Assembly (NCBI GenBank): GCA_018240595.1 | Contig: JAFEFL010000025.1 | Coordinates: forward strand, 186,001 to 250,000 | Direction: 5' to 3' | Source of the DNA: Pseudomonadota bacterium | GTDB lineage: Bacteria > Pseudomonadota > Alphaproteobacteria > Rhizobiales > Xanthobacteraceae | Length of the DNA stretch: 64,000 nt | Part shown: one piece after another, positions 27,309-35,100 of the stretch | Numbering within the stretch: the first letter of the stretch is position 1 | Layout of the letters: each line of letters opens with the position of its first letter | The notes under the pieces: model-generated | Database searches by the model: none | Seen by the model: only the letters and a program-made list of their open reading frames with translations | What the model was told of the DNA's origin: nothing | Position numbers and translations under genes: made by a program

Positions 27309-28442
27309 TCAGGCGCGGCCCAGCAGCCGACGCACGCCCGCGGCGACGGCGTCGAGCGACGCCTCGGTCATGTTGAGCGCACAGGGCAGATTGATGCCGC
27401 GCCCCGACACGTCATAAGCGTTGGGATGCATGGTGCGCGCCTGCGGCTCCCGTCCGGGATAAGCCGGCAGCGAGCTCAGCGGATGGAAAAACGGCCGCAC
27501 CGGCAGATTCATCGCCGCCAGTTCGCTCACCGCGCGGTCGCGCGTCATGCCGTGCGATGGACCGAACACTAGCGCCGTGTTCCAAACGCCATTGCGCACA
27601 TTGCCCGGCTCCGGATTGAAGTGCAGGTCGGCAATGTCGCCGAGCCGGTCGCGATAGCCCCGCCACAGCCAGCGTTTCCTGTCGACAAGTTCGTCGAGCC
27701 GCTGGAATTGCGCGAGGCCAAGCGCAGCCTGCAGATTGAACGGCATGTATTTGAAGGCAACTTCCGTGTTGAAATAGGTGCCCGGCGCGCGGCCGTGATC
27801 ACGCAGCAGCTTGCAGCGCTCGAACAGGGCGTCGTCGTCGATGAGCAGCATGCCGCCCTCGCCCGTCGTCAGCGTCTTGGTGCGGTGGAAGCTGAAGGCC
27901 GAGGCGACGCCGAACTTGCCGGCGGGCACGCCCTTGTAGCGCGAGCCCAGAGCCTCGGCGGCATCCTCGATAATGACGATGCCGCGCGCGGCGCATAGCG
28001 AGATGATCTCGTACCAATCCGGCATGTTGCCGTAAAGATCGACCACGATGACCGCTTTGGTACTTGGCGTGATAACGGCGCCGATCGTCTCGGCCGTCAG
28101 GCACCAGTGCACCGGATCGATATCGGCGAACACCGTGGCAGCGCGCAGGTAGGTGATGCCGGCGACGGAGCCGATCCAAGTGCACTCCGGCGCGATCACC
28201 TCGTCGCCTTCGCCGATGCCAAGGCCGGCCAGCACAAGATGCAGTGCCGTCGTGCAATTCGGCGTCATCAGCGCGTGTTCGCGGTTGTGATAGGCTGCGA
28301 ATTCCCTCTCGAAGGTCTCGACATAGCGGTAGGCGTCCTTGCCGTACCAGCCATGGCGCAAGGCATCGAGCACGAGCTTCTCCTCGTGCTCGGTAATCCA
28401 TGGCCCCGCCATCTGGATGTCCATGGCGTCGTCCGGCGTCAT
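27309..28442 (-). CDS. DegT/DnrJ/EryC1/StrS aminotransferase, perosamine-synthase-like
   Basis: A 377-residue PLP enzyme with TPNCTTALHLVLAGLGIGEGDEV (cofactor loop), IIEDAAEALGS, and SFHRTKTLTTGEGGML carrying the Schiff-base Lys. The N-terminal WITEHEEKLVLDAL and the C-terminal FFHPLSSLPAY stretch resemble GDP-4-keto-6-deoxymannose (perosamine) aminotransferases. If so it could take the gmd product. The start at ATG 28442 overlaps the preceding methyltransferase stop as ATGA; the longer upstream frame has no family features. Confidence 0.86.
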   Translation of the reverse strand: MTPDDAMDIQMAGPWITEHEEKLVLDALRHGWYGKDAYRYVETFEREFAAYHNREHALMTPNCTTALHLVLAGLGIGEGDEVIAPECTWIGSVAGITYLRAATVFADIDPVHWCLTAETIGAVITPSTKAVIVVDLYGNMPDWYEIISLCAARGIVIIEDAAEALGSRYKGVPAGKFGVASAFSFHRTKTLTTGEGGMLLIDDDALFERCKLLRDHGRAPGTYFNTEVAFKYMPFNLQAALGLAQFQRLDELVDRKRWLWRGYRDRLGDIADLHFNPEPGNVRNGVWNTALVFGPSHGMTRDRAVSELAAMNLPVRPFFHPLSSLPAYPGREPQARTMHPNAYDVSGRGINLPCALNMTEASLDAVAAGVRRLLGRA

Positions 28443-29218
28443 GCCTTGCGCCAGATGCAGGCTTTCACCGGGCCGAACTCGCCGATTTCCTGCGGCAGCT
28501 GCGCCGCCAACAGGTTGATGTCGGAATCGTAGCGCAGCGGTGCGCCGGATTGCTGCGCCAGCTTGGCGTACACGACGCGGGACAGGAAATGATAGGTGCT
28601 GCTGATGTGGATGACGCGTTCGACATAGAAGTCCGGCGTCGACCAGCTTTTGACCTCGGCGAGGTCGAAGAACAGATTGTGCCACGGCGCCGCGATCGGC
28701 TCGAGACCGAAGCGGCGGCGCAACAGATTGGTTTCCTCGCCGCCATCATTGAAGCATTCAATCATGAGGTAGCGGCCGCCGGGCTTGAGCGTGTCGGCGA
28801 CGGACAGCGCCGCCGCCTTCTGTGCCGCGCGCGTTTCGAGATTGATCAAGCAGCGTTGCGAGAAAGCGAGGTCGAAAGCGCCCCACTCGTTGGGCACCGG
28901 CGGCACAGGACGGCGATGCAGCGCGATGGCATGGCCTAGCCCGGCCTCATCCACGGCGGCGGCGGCCGCCTCGATCATCTTTGCCGAGAAATCGAAGCCG
29001 ACGCCGCGGCAGTCGTTGTCGGCAGCGAGCCGGATGAGGCTGGCGCCATTGCCGCAGCCGATGTCGAGCACGCGGCTGCCTTTCGGCACAGTATCGACCA
29101 GAAAGCGCTGCTCGATGCCGGTGAGCACGAAGTCGTTGGTGCCGGCGCGATCCCCCAGCGCCGCGCGCTCGTCCCAGAACGCGAGGATGCTTTGTCCTCC
29201 GCTCACCGCTGCCGTCAC
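28439..29218 (-). CDS. Class I SAM-dependent methyltransferase
   Basis: A 259-residue Rossmann-fold methyltransferase. Motif I is VLDIGCGNGASLIRLA (about residues 54-69), and FDLAFSQRCLINLET is the post-II region. The sequence begins SILAFWDERAALGDRAGTND, seen in methyltransferases of sugar clusters. The start is GTG 29218, overlapping the upstream stop as GTGA. It is one of three consecutive methyltransferase-like genes; a role in O- or N-methylating the cassette's sugar is inference. Confidence 0.85.
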   Translation of the reverse strand: MTAAVSGGQSILAFWDERAALGDRAGTNDFVLTGIEQRFLVDTVPKGSRVLDIGCGNGASLIRLAADNDCRGVGFDFSAKMIEAAAAAVDEAGLGHAIALHRRPVPPVPNEWGAFDLAFSQRCLINLETRAAQKAAALSVADTLKPGGRYLMIECFNDGGEETNLLRRRFGLEPIAAPWHNLFFDLAEVKSWSTPDFYVERVIHISSTYHFLSRVVYAKLAQQSGAPLRYDSDINLLAAQLPQEIGEFGPVKACIWRKA

Positions 29219-29949
29219 TCGGCGACGCGGCGACAATAGCCGCCCGGCGCATAGGTCATGAGCAGCTTGTCGTCGATGGCGCGATCGACCGCGAAGCCCG
29301 GATGCTCCGCGATGAAGGCCTTGAGCGCCGTCTTCGGATTGTTGCCGGGCCCCCAGCGGCGCGGGCGATGCCGTTGCGCGGGAATGTCATCGACGATCGT
29401 GTCCGACACGATCAGATACTGACCTTTCGTGACCAGCGGCGCATAAAGCCGCAGCTCGTCGAGCACATGATCGTGGCTGTGGTCGGAATCGAGCAGCACC
29501 ATCACCGATTGCCCGGGCGCGATCTTTTGGCGGATGGCGGCGGCGATGGCCGGATCGGTGGACGAGCCCTTGAGCAGGTGGATGCGGTTAGCGAACGGAA
29601 GCGCCATGATCTGATCGCGCACGTGGTCCATGAGATTGACATCGACGGCGATCACCCGCCCCTTGTCGAGCAATTGCAGGAGCGACGCATACAGCGCGAC
29701 CGAGCCGCCCCAGGCGATGCCGGTTTCGATGATGACGTCGGGCCGGCAGGACCAGATGATCTCCTGCGTCGCCACGATATCCTGCGGCAACTGAATGATC
29801 GGCAAACCGAGCCAGGTCCATTGATAGCCGTAACCGAATTCATCGGAACGCATCAGGACATCGAGCGCCATTCGGCGCAGCAGGTCGTCTCTTGCTTGCG
29901 CCTGGGCGTTGGCACGCTTGTCGGATTCGAATTCCGAACGGTTGAACAT
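29215..29949 (-). CDS. CmcI/cephalosporin-hydroxylase-family methyltransferase-like protein
   Basis: A 244-residue protein with IIETGIAWGGSVALYASLLQLL (SAM-binding loop, about residues 73-94), VIAVDVNLM, and LLDSDHSHDHVLDELRLYAPLV, the metal-site DSDHSHDHV being diagnostic of the CmcI family. RhmM-type members O-methylate rhamnose-like sugars in surface glycolipids (family knowledge). ATG 29949 lies one base after the upstream stop. It probably O-methylates a deoxy sugar in the same pathway. Confidence 0.86.
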   Translation of the reverse strand: MFNRSEFESDKRANAQAQARDDLLRRMALDVLMRSDEFGYGYQWTWLGLPIIQLPQDIVATQEIIWSCRPDVIIETGIAWGGSVALYASLLQLLDKGRVIAVDVNLMDHVRDQIMALPFANRIHLLKGSSTDPAIAAAIRQKIAPGQSVMVLLDSDHSHDHVLDELRLYAPLVTKGQYLIVSDTIVDDIPAQRHRPRRWGPGNNPKTALKAFIAEHPGFAVDRAIDDKLLMTYAPGGYCRRVAE

Positions 29950-29950
29950 G

Positions 29951-30715
29951 TCAGCGCACCGCCGGCATCTGGCGAAAGAGAAGCTGCGCGAAATAATCGA
30001 GGCGATGCGGCGGCGAGAAGTGCTGAGTCGGTGGCCGCCCGGCGCCGTCGGTCAGAGCCGTCCGGTAGCGCGCCTTCAGCGTCAGCCGATAGCCCAGCGC
30101 CTCGACCGCGGCCACGAAGGTCGCGAGATTCCAGAAATGCACCGGGATGCGGGCGCCGTGGAAATTCTGAGCGGTGACAAATGTCACGTTGTCGGCGGCC
30201 GGCAGGTCGGCGAACAGAAGATATTCGGCTTGCGTAGCGGCGAACCGCGCCATGAGATCAGTCCAGTTCTCGACGTAATGCAGCGCGCTGGCGCAATGCA
30301 CGATATCGAAACGCGCCTGCGGCGGCAGGTCGGGCCGGAACGATACGCGCCGTTCGTGTCCGAGCAATTCGCGGCCGAGCCGGCAGACGCCCTCGCTCTC
30401 CACGATCGTGTATTCGAGCTCGCAGTTGCCCGAGAACATGCCGAAGAGCGATAGCGCCGCCTCTGCGACGCCGCCGCCGAAATCAAGAATGCGGAGCGTC
30501 CCGTCGCGCGGCGCCGTCAGCGCCGCGACCGCCGGCAGCCACGAGCAAGATGTCTCGGCAATCGGTGCGATGGCCCCCGGCTCCGCCGCTTTCGCCAGCA
30601 CCGCCGCGCCGCGCTGCCGCATCTTGCCGAGCCAGACGTCGCCGTCGAAGACGCTCGCGCCGCCCGCTTCCGCGAACTTGTCGAACACCCCGTCCCAGAT
30701 CGGCACGCCGCTCAC
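29951..30715 (-). CDS. Putative methyltransferase, TIGR04325-like
   Basis: A 254-residue protein opening PIWDGVFDKFAEAGG, the W-GVF-F-EA pattern that begins TIGR04325/LIC12133-type proteins. A degenerate SAM motif follows (LRILDFGGGVAEAALSLF, about 95-112), then FDIVHCASALHYVENW. The start is GTG 30715, overlapping the rfbC stop as GTGA; the frame is open further upstream into rfbC but that part is not protein-like. These proteins occur in glycan clusters and have no firmly assigned reaction. Confidence 0.8.
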   Translation of the reverse strand: MSGVPIWDGVFDKFAEAGGASVFDGDVWLGKMRQRGAAVLAKAAEPGAIAPIAETSCSWLPAVAALTAPRDGTLRILDFGGGVAEAALSLFGMFSGNCELEYTIVESEGVCRLGRELLGHERRVSFRPDLPPQARFDIVHCASALHYVENWTDLMARFAATQAEYLLFADLPAADNVTFVTAQNFHGARIPVHFWNLATFVAAVEALGYRLTLKARYRTALTDGAGRPPTQHFSPPHRLDYFAQLLFRQMPAVR

Positions 30716-31269
30716 CGGTGAAGATGCGGCAGTTGCGCCGGCTTCAGGTCGCGCAACCGCGGAAATCCGGAATCGCGTGGCGACAGCAGCGGTGCGGCGA
30801 CCGGCCATTCGATGGCGATGTCGGGGTCGTCCCACGCCAGCCCGCCTTCATCATGCGGATCATAGACGCGGCTCACCTTGTAATGCAGGTCGGCGCCGTC
30901 GCTGAGCACGCAAAAGCCATGCCCGAAGCCCGGCGCCATGTAGATTTGCGCAGGCCCGGCTTCGCCGAGCACAGTACCGAACCAGCGGCCGAAATTCGAC
31001 GACCCGCTACGCAGATCGACCGCCACATCGAATATTTGGCCGCGCATGACCGTGAGGAGTTGCGCCTGCGGCCTCCGCACCTGGAAATGCAGCCCGCGCA
31101 GCGCGTGTCTTTTCGAGCGCGAATAGTTGTCCTGGACAAAATCGTCGGCAATGCCGGCTGCGCCGTAGCGCTCGCGCTGATAGCTCTCGAAGAACAGGCC
31201 GCGCGAGTCGGAAAAATGATCCGGCTCGATCAGCAGAAGGCCGTCGATCGGCGCCGGAGTCACACGCAT
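30712..31269 (-). CDS. rfbC: dTDP-4-dehydrorhamnose 3,5-epimerase family protein
   Basis: A 185-residue RmlC-type cupin: FSDSRGLFFESYQRERY (residues 19-35), the catalytic-His LRGLHFQ (58-64), IFDVAVDLR, and FGHGFCVLSDGADLHYKVS. It epimerises C3 and/or C5 of a dTDP-4-keto-6-deoxy sugar. rmlA, rmlB and rmlD are not in the window. With a ketoisomerase and a C-methyltransferase in the same operon it may serve a branched amino sugar rather than rhamnose. ATG 31269. Confidence 0.9.
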   Translation of the reverse strand: MRVTPAPIDGLLLIEPDHFSDSRGLFFESYQRERYGAAGIADDFVQDNYSRSKRHALRGLHFQVRRPQAQLLTVMRGQIFDVAVDLRSGSSNFGRWFGTVLGEAGPAQIYMAPGFGHGFCVLSDGADLHYKVSRVYDPHDEGGLAWDDPDIAIEWPVAAPLLSPRDSGFPRLRDLKPAQLPHLHR

Positions 31270-31275
31270 GAAACG

Positions 31276-32382
31276 CTAGCGCCCGGCGAAATAATCGCGC
31301 ACGGCGTCGATGACCCGATCCGCGTCGGCATCGGCGAGTTCGGGATAGATGGGCAGACTGAGCATGCGCCCGGCGAGGCGCTCGGTGACCGGCAGTCCCG
31401 TGGCCGGAACGACGACGCGCGCGGCATAGCCGTCGTGACGGTGCACGGGGACACGGTAATGCGCCGCCGACCCGATGCCGCGGCTCGCAAGATGGCGCCG
31501 CAAGGCCTCGGCGTCGTCGCTCTCGATCGCATAGAGATGAAAGACGTGATCGCCGTCGGCGCGCGTCGCCGGCAGCGTCATCGGCAGATCGCGGAGCGCA
31601 GTCGCGTAGCGCCGCGCCAAGGCGGCCCGGCGTCCGTTATCTTCATCAAGCCGCGGCAGCTTGGCCGCAAGAATGGCGGCCTGCAGTGCATCGAGTCGCG
31701 AGTTGAAGCCCGCCTCCTGCGTGCGCCGGTGTTCGTCCCAACCATACTGCCGCAGCCGCCGCACGCGGCCGGCCAGTTGCACGTCGTTCGCCGTCACCAT
31801 GCCGCCGTCGCCGATCGCACCGAGGTTCTTGGTCGGGTAGAAGCTGAAGCAGCCGGCATCCCCGAGACTGCCCAGCCTTTGGCCTCGATAGCGACCACCG
31901 GCTGCCTGCGCGCAATCTTCGATCACCTTCAAACCGTGACGTTGCGCGATGGCGAGGACCGCTGCCATGTCCGCGGCTTGGCCATAGACATGAACGGGCA
32001 CAATTGCCCGACAGCGCGAAGTGACCGCGGCGTCGATCCGCGCCGGGTCGATGGTGCGATGAACCGGATCGATATCGACCAGTACCGGCACAGCGCCTGC
32101 TTCCAGAATTGCGGCAACCGTCGCCAGCGCGGTGTGCGACACGGTGACGACTTCATCGCCGGCGCCTATGCCGAGCGCGCGCAGCGCCAGCTTGAGCGCG
32201 TCGGTGCCGCTGTTGACGCCGACGGCATCGCCGACGCCGCAGAATTCCGCGAAAGCGCGCTCGAAGGCTTGAACCTCCCCGCCGAGGACATAGTCGCCGC
32301 CTTCGAGCACGCGCCGGATGGCGGCATCGATGGCGCCGGCCTGCGAGCGATATTGCGCGAGCGGCGACGCCAGCGGAATCAC
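31276..32382 (-). CDS. DegT/DnrJ/EryC1/StrS aminotransferase, FdtB/QdtB-like
   Basis: A 368-residue PLP enzyme with GVNSGTDALKLALRALGIGAGDEV, VIEDCAQAAGGRY and SFYPTKNLGAIGDGGMV (Schiff-base Lys). The N-terminal IPLASPLAQYRSQAGAIDAAI and the SFYPTKNLGA form are those of enzymes aminating C3 of dTDP-3-keto-6-deoxyhexoses (FdtB, QdtB, DesV-like). This suits the ketoisomerase at 26880-27302. The start is GTG 32382, overlapping the methyltransferase stop as GTGA; the longer open frame upstream is antiparallel noise. Confidence 0.86.
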   Translation of the reverse strand: MIPLASPLAQYRSQAGAIDAAIRRVLEGGDYVLGGEVQAFERAFAEFCGVGDAVGVNSGTDALKLALRALGIGAGDEVVTVSHTALATVAAILEAGAVPVLVDIDPVHRTIDPARIDAAVTSRCRAIVPVHVYGQAADMAAVLAIAQRHGLKVIEDCAQAAGGRYRGQRLGSLGDAGCFSFYPTKNLGAIGDGGMVTANDVQLAGRVRRLRQYGWDEHRRTQEAGFNSRLDALQAAILAAKLPRLDEDNGRRAALARRYATALRDLPMTLPATRADGDHVFHLYAIESDDAEALRRHLASRGIGSAAHYRVPVHRHDGYAARVVVPATGLPVTERLAGRMLSLPIYPELADADADRVIDAVRDYFAGR

Positions 32383-33674
32383 GAGACGACCCGCACGTTC
32401 GGCACGTAAGTGATGAAGCGGCCGCCGCTTGCGGTGAAGGCCCGTTCCTTGCCCCGTATCTCGGCTTCGTGGTTCCAGGCGAACAGCAGCGCATAATCCG
32501 GGTAAGGTTTCGAGAATTCCTCGGCCGGGCGAACCGGGATATGCGCGCCGGGCGACAGCTTGCCCTGCTTGATCGGTGTCGTATCGGCGATGAAGGCGAC
32601 GTGCTCGAGCGTGATGCCGCAATAATTGATCACCGTCGTGCTCTTCGATGTCGCGCCGTAGCCGACGACGCGCCGGCCGTCATCGCGCATGCTCTCCAGC
32701 ACGCGCATAAGATCAGCGCGCGAGCGCTCGCAGTTTCGGCGGAAGCGTTCATAGGTCTCGGGCCGGTCGAGCCGCTGCGCCTTTTCGCGGGCAAGCCAGA
32801 TCGCGACCGATGGTGATACCGGGCGGGTGCCGGCCGGCGCGAGGATATAGCGCATCGATCCGCCATGCGTCGGCTGCTCTTCGACGTCCATGAGTGCCAG
32901 ACCGTGCGGCGCAAAGGCGCGGGCAACGGACGTCACCGAGAACATGAAGACATGCTCGTCGTAGACCTGATCATACGAGGTCTTCTCGATCATCGCGCCG
33001 AGATAGGGATCCTCGAAAATCAGAACACCGTCCGGCTTGAGCAGATGGGCGATGCCGGCGACAACGTCGTGAAGGTCGGCGATGTGGCACATCACATTGG
33101 CCGCCAGCACCGTGTCGGCGCGGCCGTGCTCGGAGACAATCCGCTCGGCCAGCGCGCGCCTGAAAAAGTCGCTCACGGTTTCGATGCCCTGCTCCCGCGC
33201 GAGGTCGGCGACGTTGGTCGACGGCTCGACACCGAGATGGCGGATGCCCCGCGCCTTGAAATTCCGCAACATGATTCCGTCGTTACTGCCGATCTCGACG
33301 ACAAAGGGATCGGCTCGCCCGTGCAAGGGCCCTTCGATCGTCGATGTCGCGAATTTCTGAAAATGCGCCTGCATCGCGCGCGACGTGCCGGAATGAAACG
33401 CGTAGCGGCCGTGAAACATACGATCCGGCGTCGGCTGCTCGACGAGTTGGATCACGCCGCAGGGTTCGCAGAACGCCGGGCTCAGTTCGAAGAAGTATTC
33501 GTGCGCCACGTCGGCGGGGTCGAGAAAGCCATTGGCGATCGGCATGCGCCCGAACGACATGAATGCGGAAATCGCGCCGCCGCAAATCCGGCATGCCCTC
33601 ACAGCGGCCAAGCCGTAACCGCCGTTGCTGTCGTTGCTGCCATTGCTACCGCAGCCCCGGTGCTGCCGGGGCAT
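32379..33674 (-). CDS. Sugar C-methyltransferase (NDP-hexose 3-C-methyltransferase type)
   Basis: A 431-residue protein with the three-part layout of TylC3/NovU enzymes: an N-terminal zinc site (CRICGG near 27 and CEPCG near 69), a SAM domain (VVEIGSNDGIMLRNFKARG, about 125-143) and a C-terminal domain with VVGYGATSKSTTVINYC and FIADTTPIKQGKLSPG. It should add a methyl group to carbon of a keto-deoxy sugar. ATG 33674 begins a Gly/Ser/Asn-rich 20-residue extension; a GTG 25 codons later, close to the zinc site, is an equally possible start. First sugar gene after the regulator pair. Confidence 0.88.
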   Translation of the reverse strand: MPRQHRGCGSNGSNDSNGGYGLAAVRACRICGGAISAFMSFGRMPIANGFLDPADVAHEYFFELSPAFCEPCGVIQLVEQPTPDRMFHGRYAFHSGTSRAMQAHFQKFATSTIEGPLHGRADPFVVEIGSNDGIMLRNFKARGIRHLGVEPSTNVADLAREQGIETVSDFFRRALAERIVSEHGRADTVLAANVMCHIADLHDVVAGIAHLLKPDGVLIFEDPYLGAMIEKTSYDQVYDEHVFMFSVTSVARAFAPHGLALMDVEEQPTHGGSMRYILAPAGTRPVSPSVAIWLAREKAQRLDRPETYERFRRNCERSRADLMRVLESMRDDGRRVVGYGATSKSTTVINYCGITLEHVAFIADTTPIKQGKLSPGAHIPVRPAEEFSKPYPDYALLFAWNHEAEIRGKERAFTASGGRFITYVPNVRVVS

Positions 33675-33701
33675 TCGCCAGGCCGGCGGCGCCGCGCATC
33701 G

Positions 33702-34208
33702 TCAGGCGGCAACGACGCTGTCGGCATCGACGACGATGCGGACCTTGCGACCCATAAGATCCAGCAGAATGGCGACGCGATCGCGATCCGCCATTCCATC
33801 GTAAAGTCCGAGACAGTCATAGAACACGCCGTCAAGTACGCGGATCTTGTCGCCCACTGCGTAGTTCGGGCGATGCTCGAGCTTGATGAGCCCGCTTTCG
33901 TCCTCGCGCTGGCGCAGCAGCGTGATCACCTCGTCCGGCACCGCGGTCGGCGCATCGCCGCTGCCGACCAGTTGGGAGACGCCAACCGTGGAATAGATCG
34001 ACCGCCAGCGCTGCGCTGATGTATCGATCTCGACGAAGAGATAGCGTGGAAACAAGGGCGCCGCCACGTTGTCAACGCGCCGGGCGTGACGACGCCGTTT
34101 CATATAACGCGGCAGATAGGTCGCGAAGCCCTGACGGTTGAGATGCGTGACAGCTTTGCTCTCCGCGTTGGGATGGGTCTGGGCGACGTACCAATGTCCC
34201 GTACTCAT
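33702..34208 (-). CDS. RfaH/NusG-family antitermination paralogue
   Basis: A 168-residue NusG-like protein. The NGN domain (residues 1-100) has HWYVAQTHPNAESKAVTHL, FATYLPRY and APLFPRYLFVEID; the KOW domain (117-148) has YAVGDKIRVLDGVFYDCLGLYDG. It is shorter than housekeeping NusG and its motifs match the RfaH-like specialised paralogues, which ride with RNA polymerase to let it read through long polysaccharide operons. The start at ATG 34208 overlaps the winged-helix gene's stop as ATGA. It heads the 15-gene leftward cassette, so it likely acts on this operon. No ops-type element was seen. Confidence 0.9.
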   Translation of the reverse strand: MSTGHWYVAQTHPNAESKAVTHLNRQGFATYLPRYMKRRRHARRVDNVAAPLFPRYLFVEIDTSAQRWRSIYSTVGVSQLVGSGDAPTAVPDEVITLLRQREDESGLIKLEHRPNYAVGDKIRVLDGVFYDCLGLYDGMADRDRVAILLDLMGRKVRIVVDADSVVAA

Positions 34209-34897
34209 GATGCCACCTTGCCAATATCGGGCGCTGCGAGTTCGTCGCTGTCGGACGTGAACGCGGTTGCCATGCACGGCCGGCGCAGGCCCATGCGCAG
34301 CAGGTTTGGCACGTAGACGCGATCGACACCGAAACGCGCGGCCGCGCGATCGCAAAGCCTTGGCAGATCGGCAAGACTCGTGATCAGGGCGGCGTCGGCG
34401 GCGGCATCCTCGAACCGACGCAGCACCGGCAAGCCGACATAGCGCTCGCCGGCGGCACGTCGATCGACGATGCCGACGATCTCGACGCCGTACTCCAGCG
34501 CGCAGAGCGCGGCGATCTCGGCAAGATCGGACTGCCCGACCAGGACGACCTTCTCGACGCCGGCCGCCCGCGCCAACTGAAACTGCTCGAGGCAGTCCGC
34601 CTTGGCCCGGCGGAAGAACGCGAACGAGGTGGAGAGATATTGCAGCGTCAGCCGCGACTTCTCGGCGAGGCCCTGCGGCGTCAGGAAATAGACGTAGCGC
34701 CGCGCCGGCGTGCCCCGCACCTTGACTAGGCCTTTCTTGACGCAGCGCCTGAGGTAGGCGTTGACCAGCCCGAGGGCGATGCCGAGTTCGGACGCCAGGA
34801 TGCGTTGCGAGCCGGCACGCTGGCGCTCGACGGCGTCGAGCAGCTCCAGCACGATCCGCGCGCCTTCCGTGCCGCTGTGTTCGCCCGTACGACGCAT
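34205..34897 (-). CDS. Winged-helix protein fused to a Rossmann-like domain; probable operon regulator
   Basis: A 230-residue protein. Residues 12-85 read as a winged helix (ILASELGIALGLVNAYLRRCVKKGLV, then a wing ending YVYFLTPQGLAEK). Residues 115-200 form a nucleotide- or ligand-binding-like fold (VEKVVLVGQSDLAEIAALCALEYGVEIVGIVDRR), similar to the sugar/CoA-binding half of PglD-type or redox-sensing proteins. ATG 34897 follows a GGGGG. It is translationally coupled to the RfaH-like gene. DNA binding with control by a small ligand, perhaps a nucleotide sugar, is inference. Confidence 0.8.
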   Translation of the reverse strand: MRRTGEHSGTEGARIVLELLDAVERQRAGSQRILASELGIALGLVNAYLRRCVKKGLVKVRGTPARRYVYFLTPQGLAEKSRLTLQYLSTSFAFFRRAKADCLEQFQLARAAGVEKVVLVGQSDLAEIAALCALEYGVEIVGIVDRRAAGERYVGLPVLRRFEDAAADAALITSLADLPRLCDRAAARFGVDRVYVPNLLRMGLRRPCMATAFTSDSDELAAPDIGKVAS

Positions 34898-34930
34898 TAC
34901 CCCCAACCTGTAACTCCTAATTGGTACCGC

Positions 34931-34976
34931 GTTCAGAAAATGAACGTCAAGCGTGTACTTCATAAAGAAAACACGC
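34931..34976. promoter_or_regulatory. Two inverted repeats in the divergent regulatory region
   Basis: GTTCA (34931-34935) and TGAAC (34941-34945) form one inverted repeat; GCGTGT (34951-34956) and ACACGC (34971-34976) form another. The region is visibly richer in A/T than its surroundings and sits 34-80 nt before the winged-helix gene. They are candidate operators for that protein; this is not proven. Confidence 0.45.
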
Positions 34977-35100
34977 AAAGCGATAAGCGACGCCATCGGC
35001 CAATAACCGTGCGTTATGCCCGTGGCCGGCCGATTTCATTGTCCTTTGGGGTGCTCTAATGATGCGCCATCGAACCCGATCGGCGTAAAACAGCCGCCAA

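Noticed and set aside
33702..35100. An ops/JUMPstart element for the RfaH-like protein
   Set aside because: No GGCGGTAG-type sequence was found upstream of the operon on the transcribed strand.
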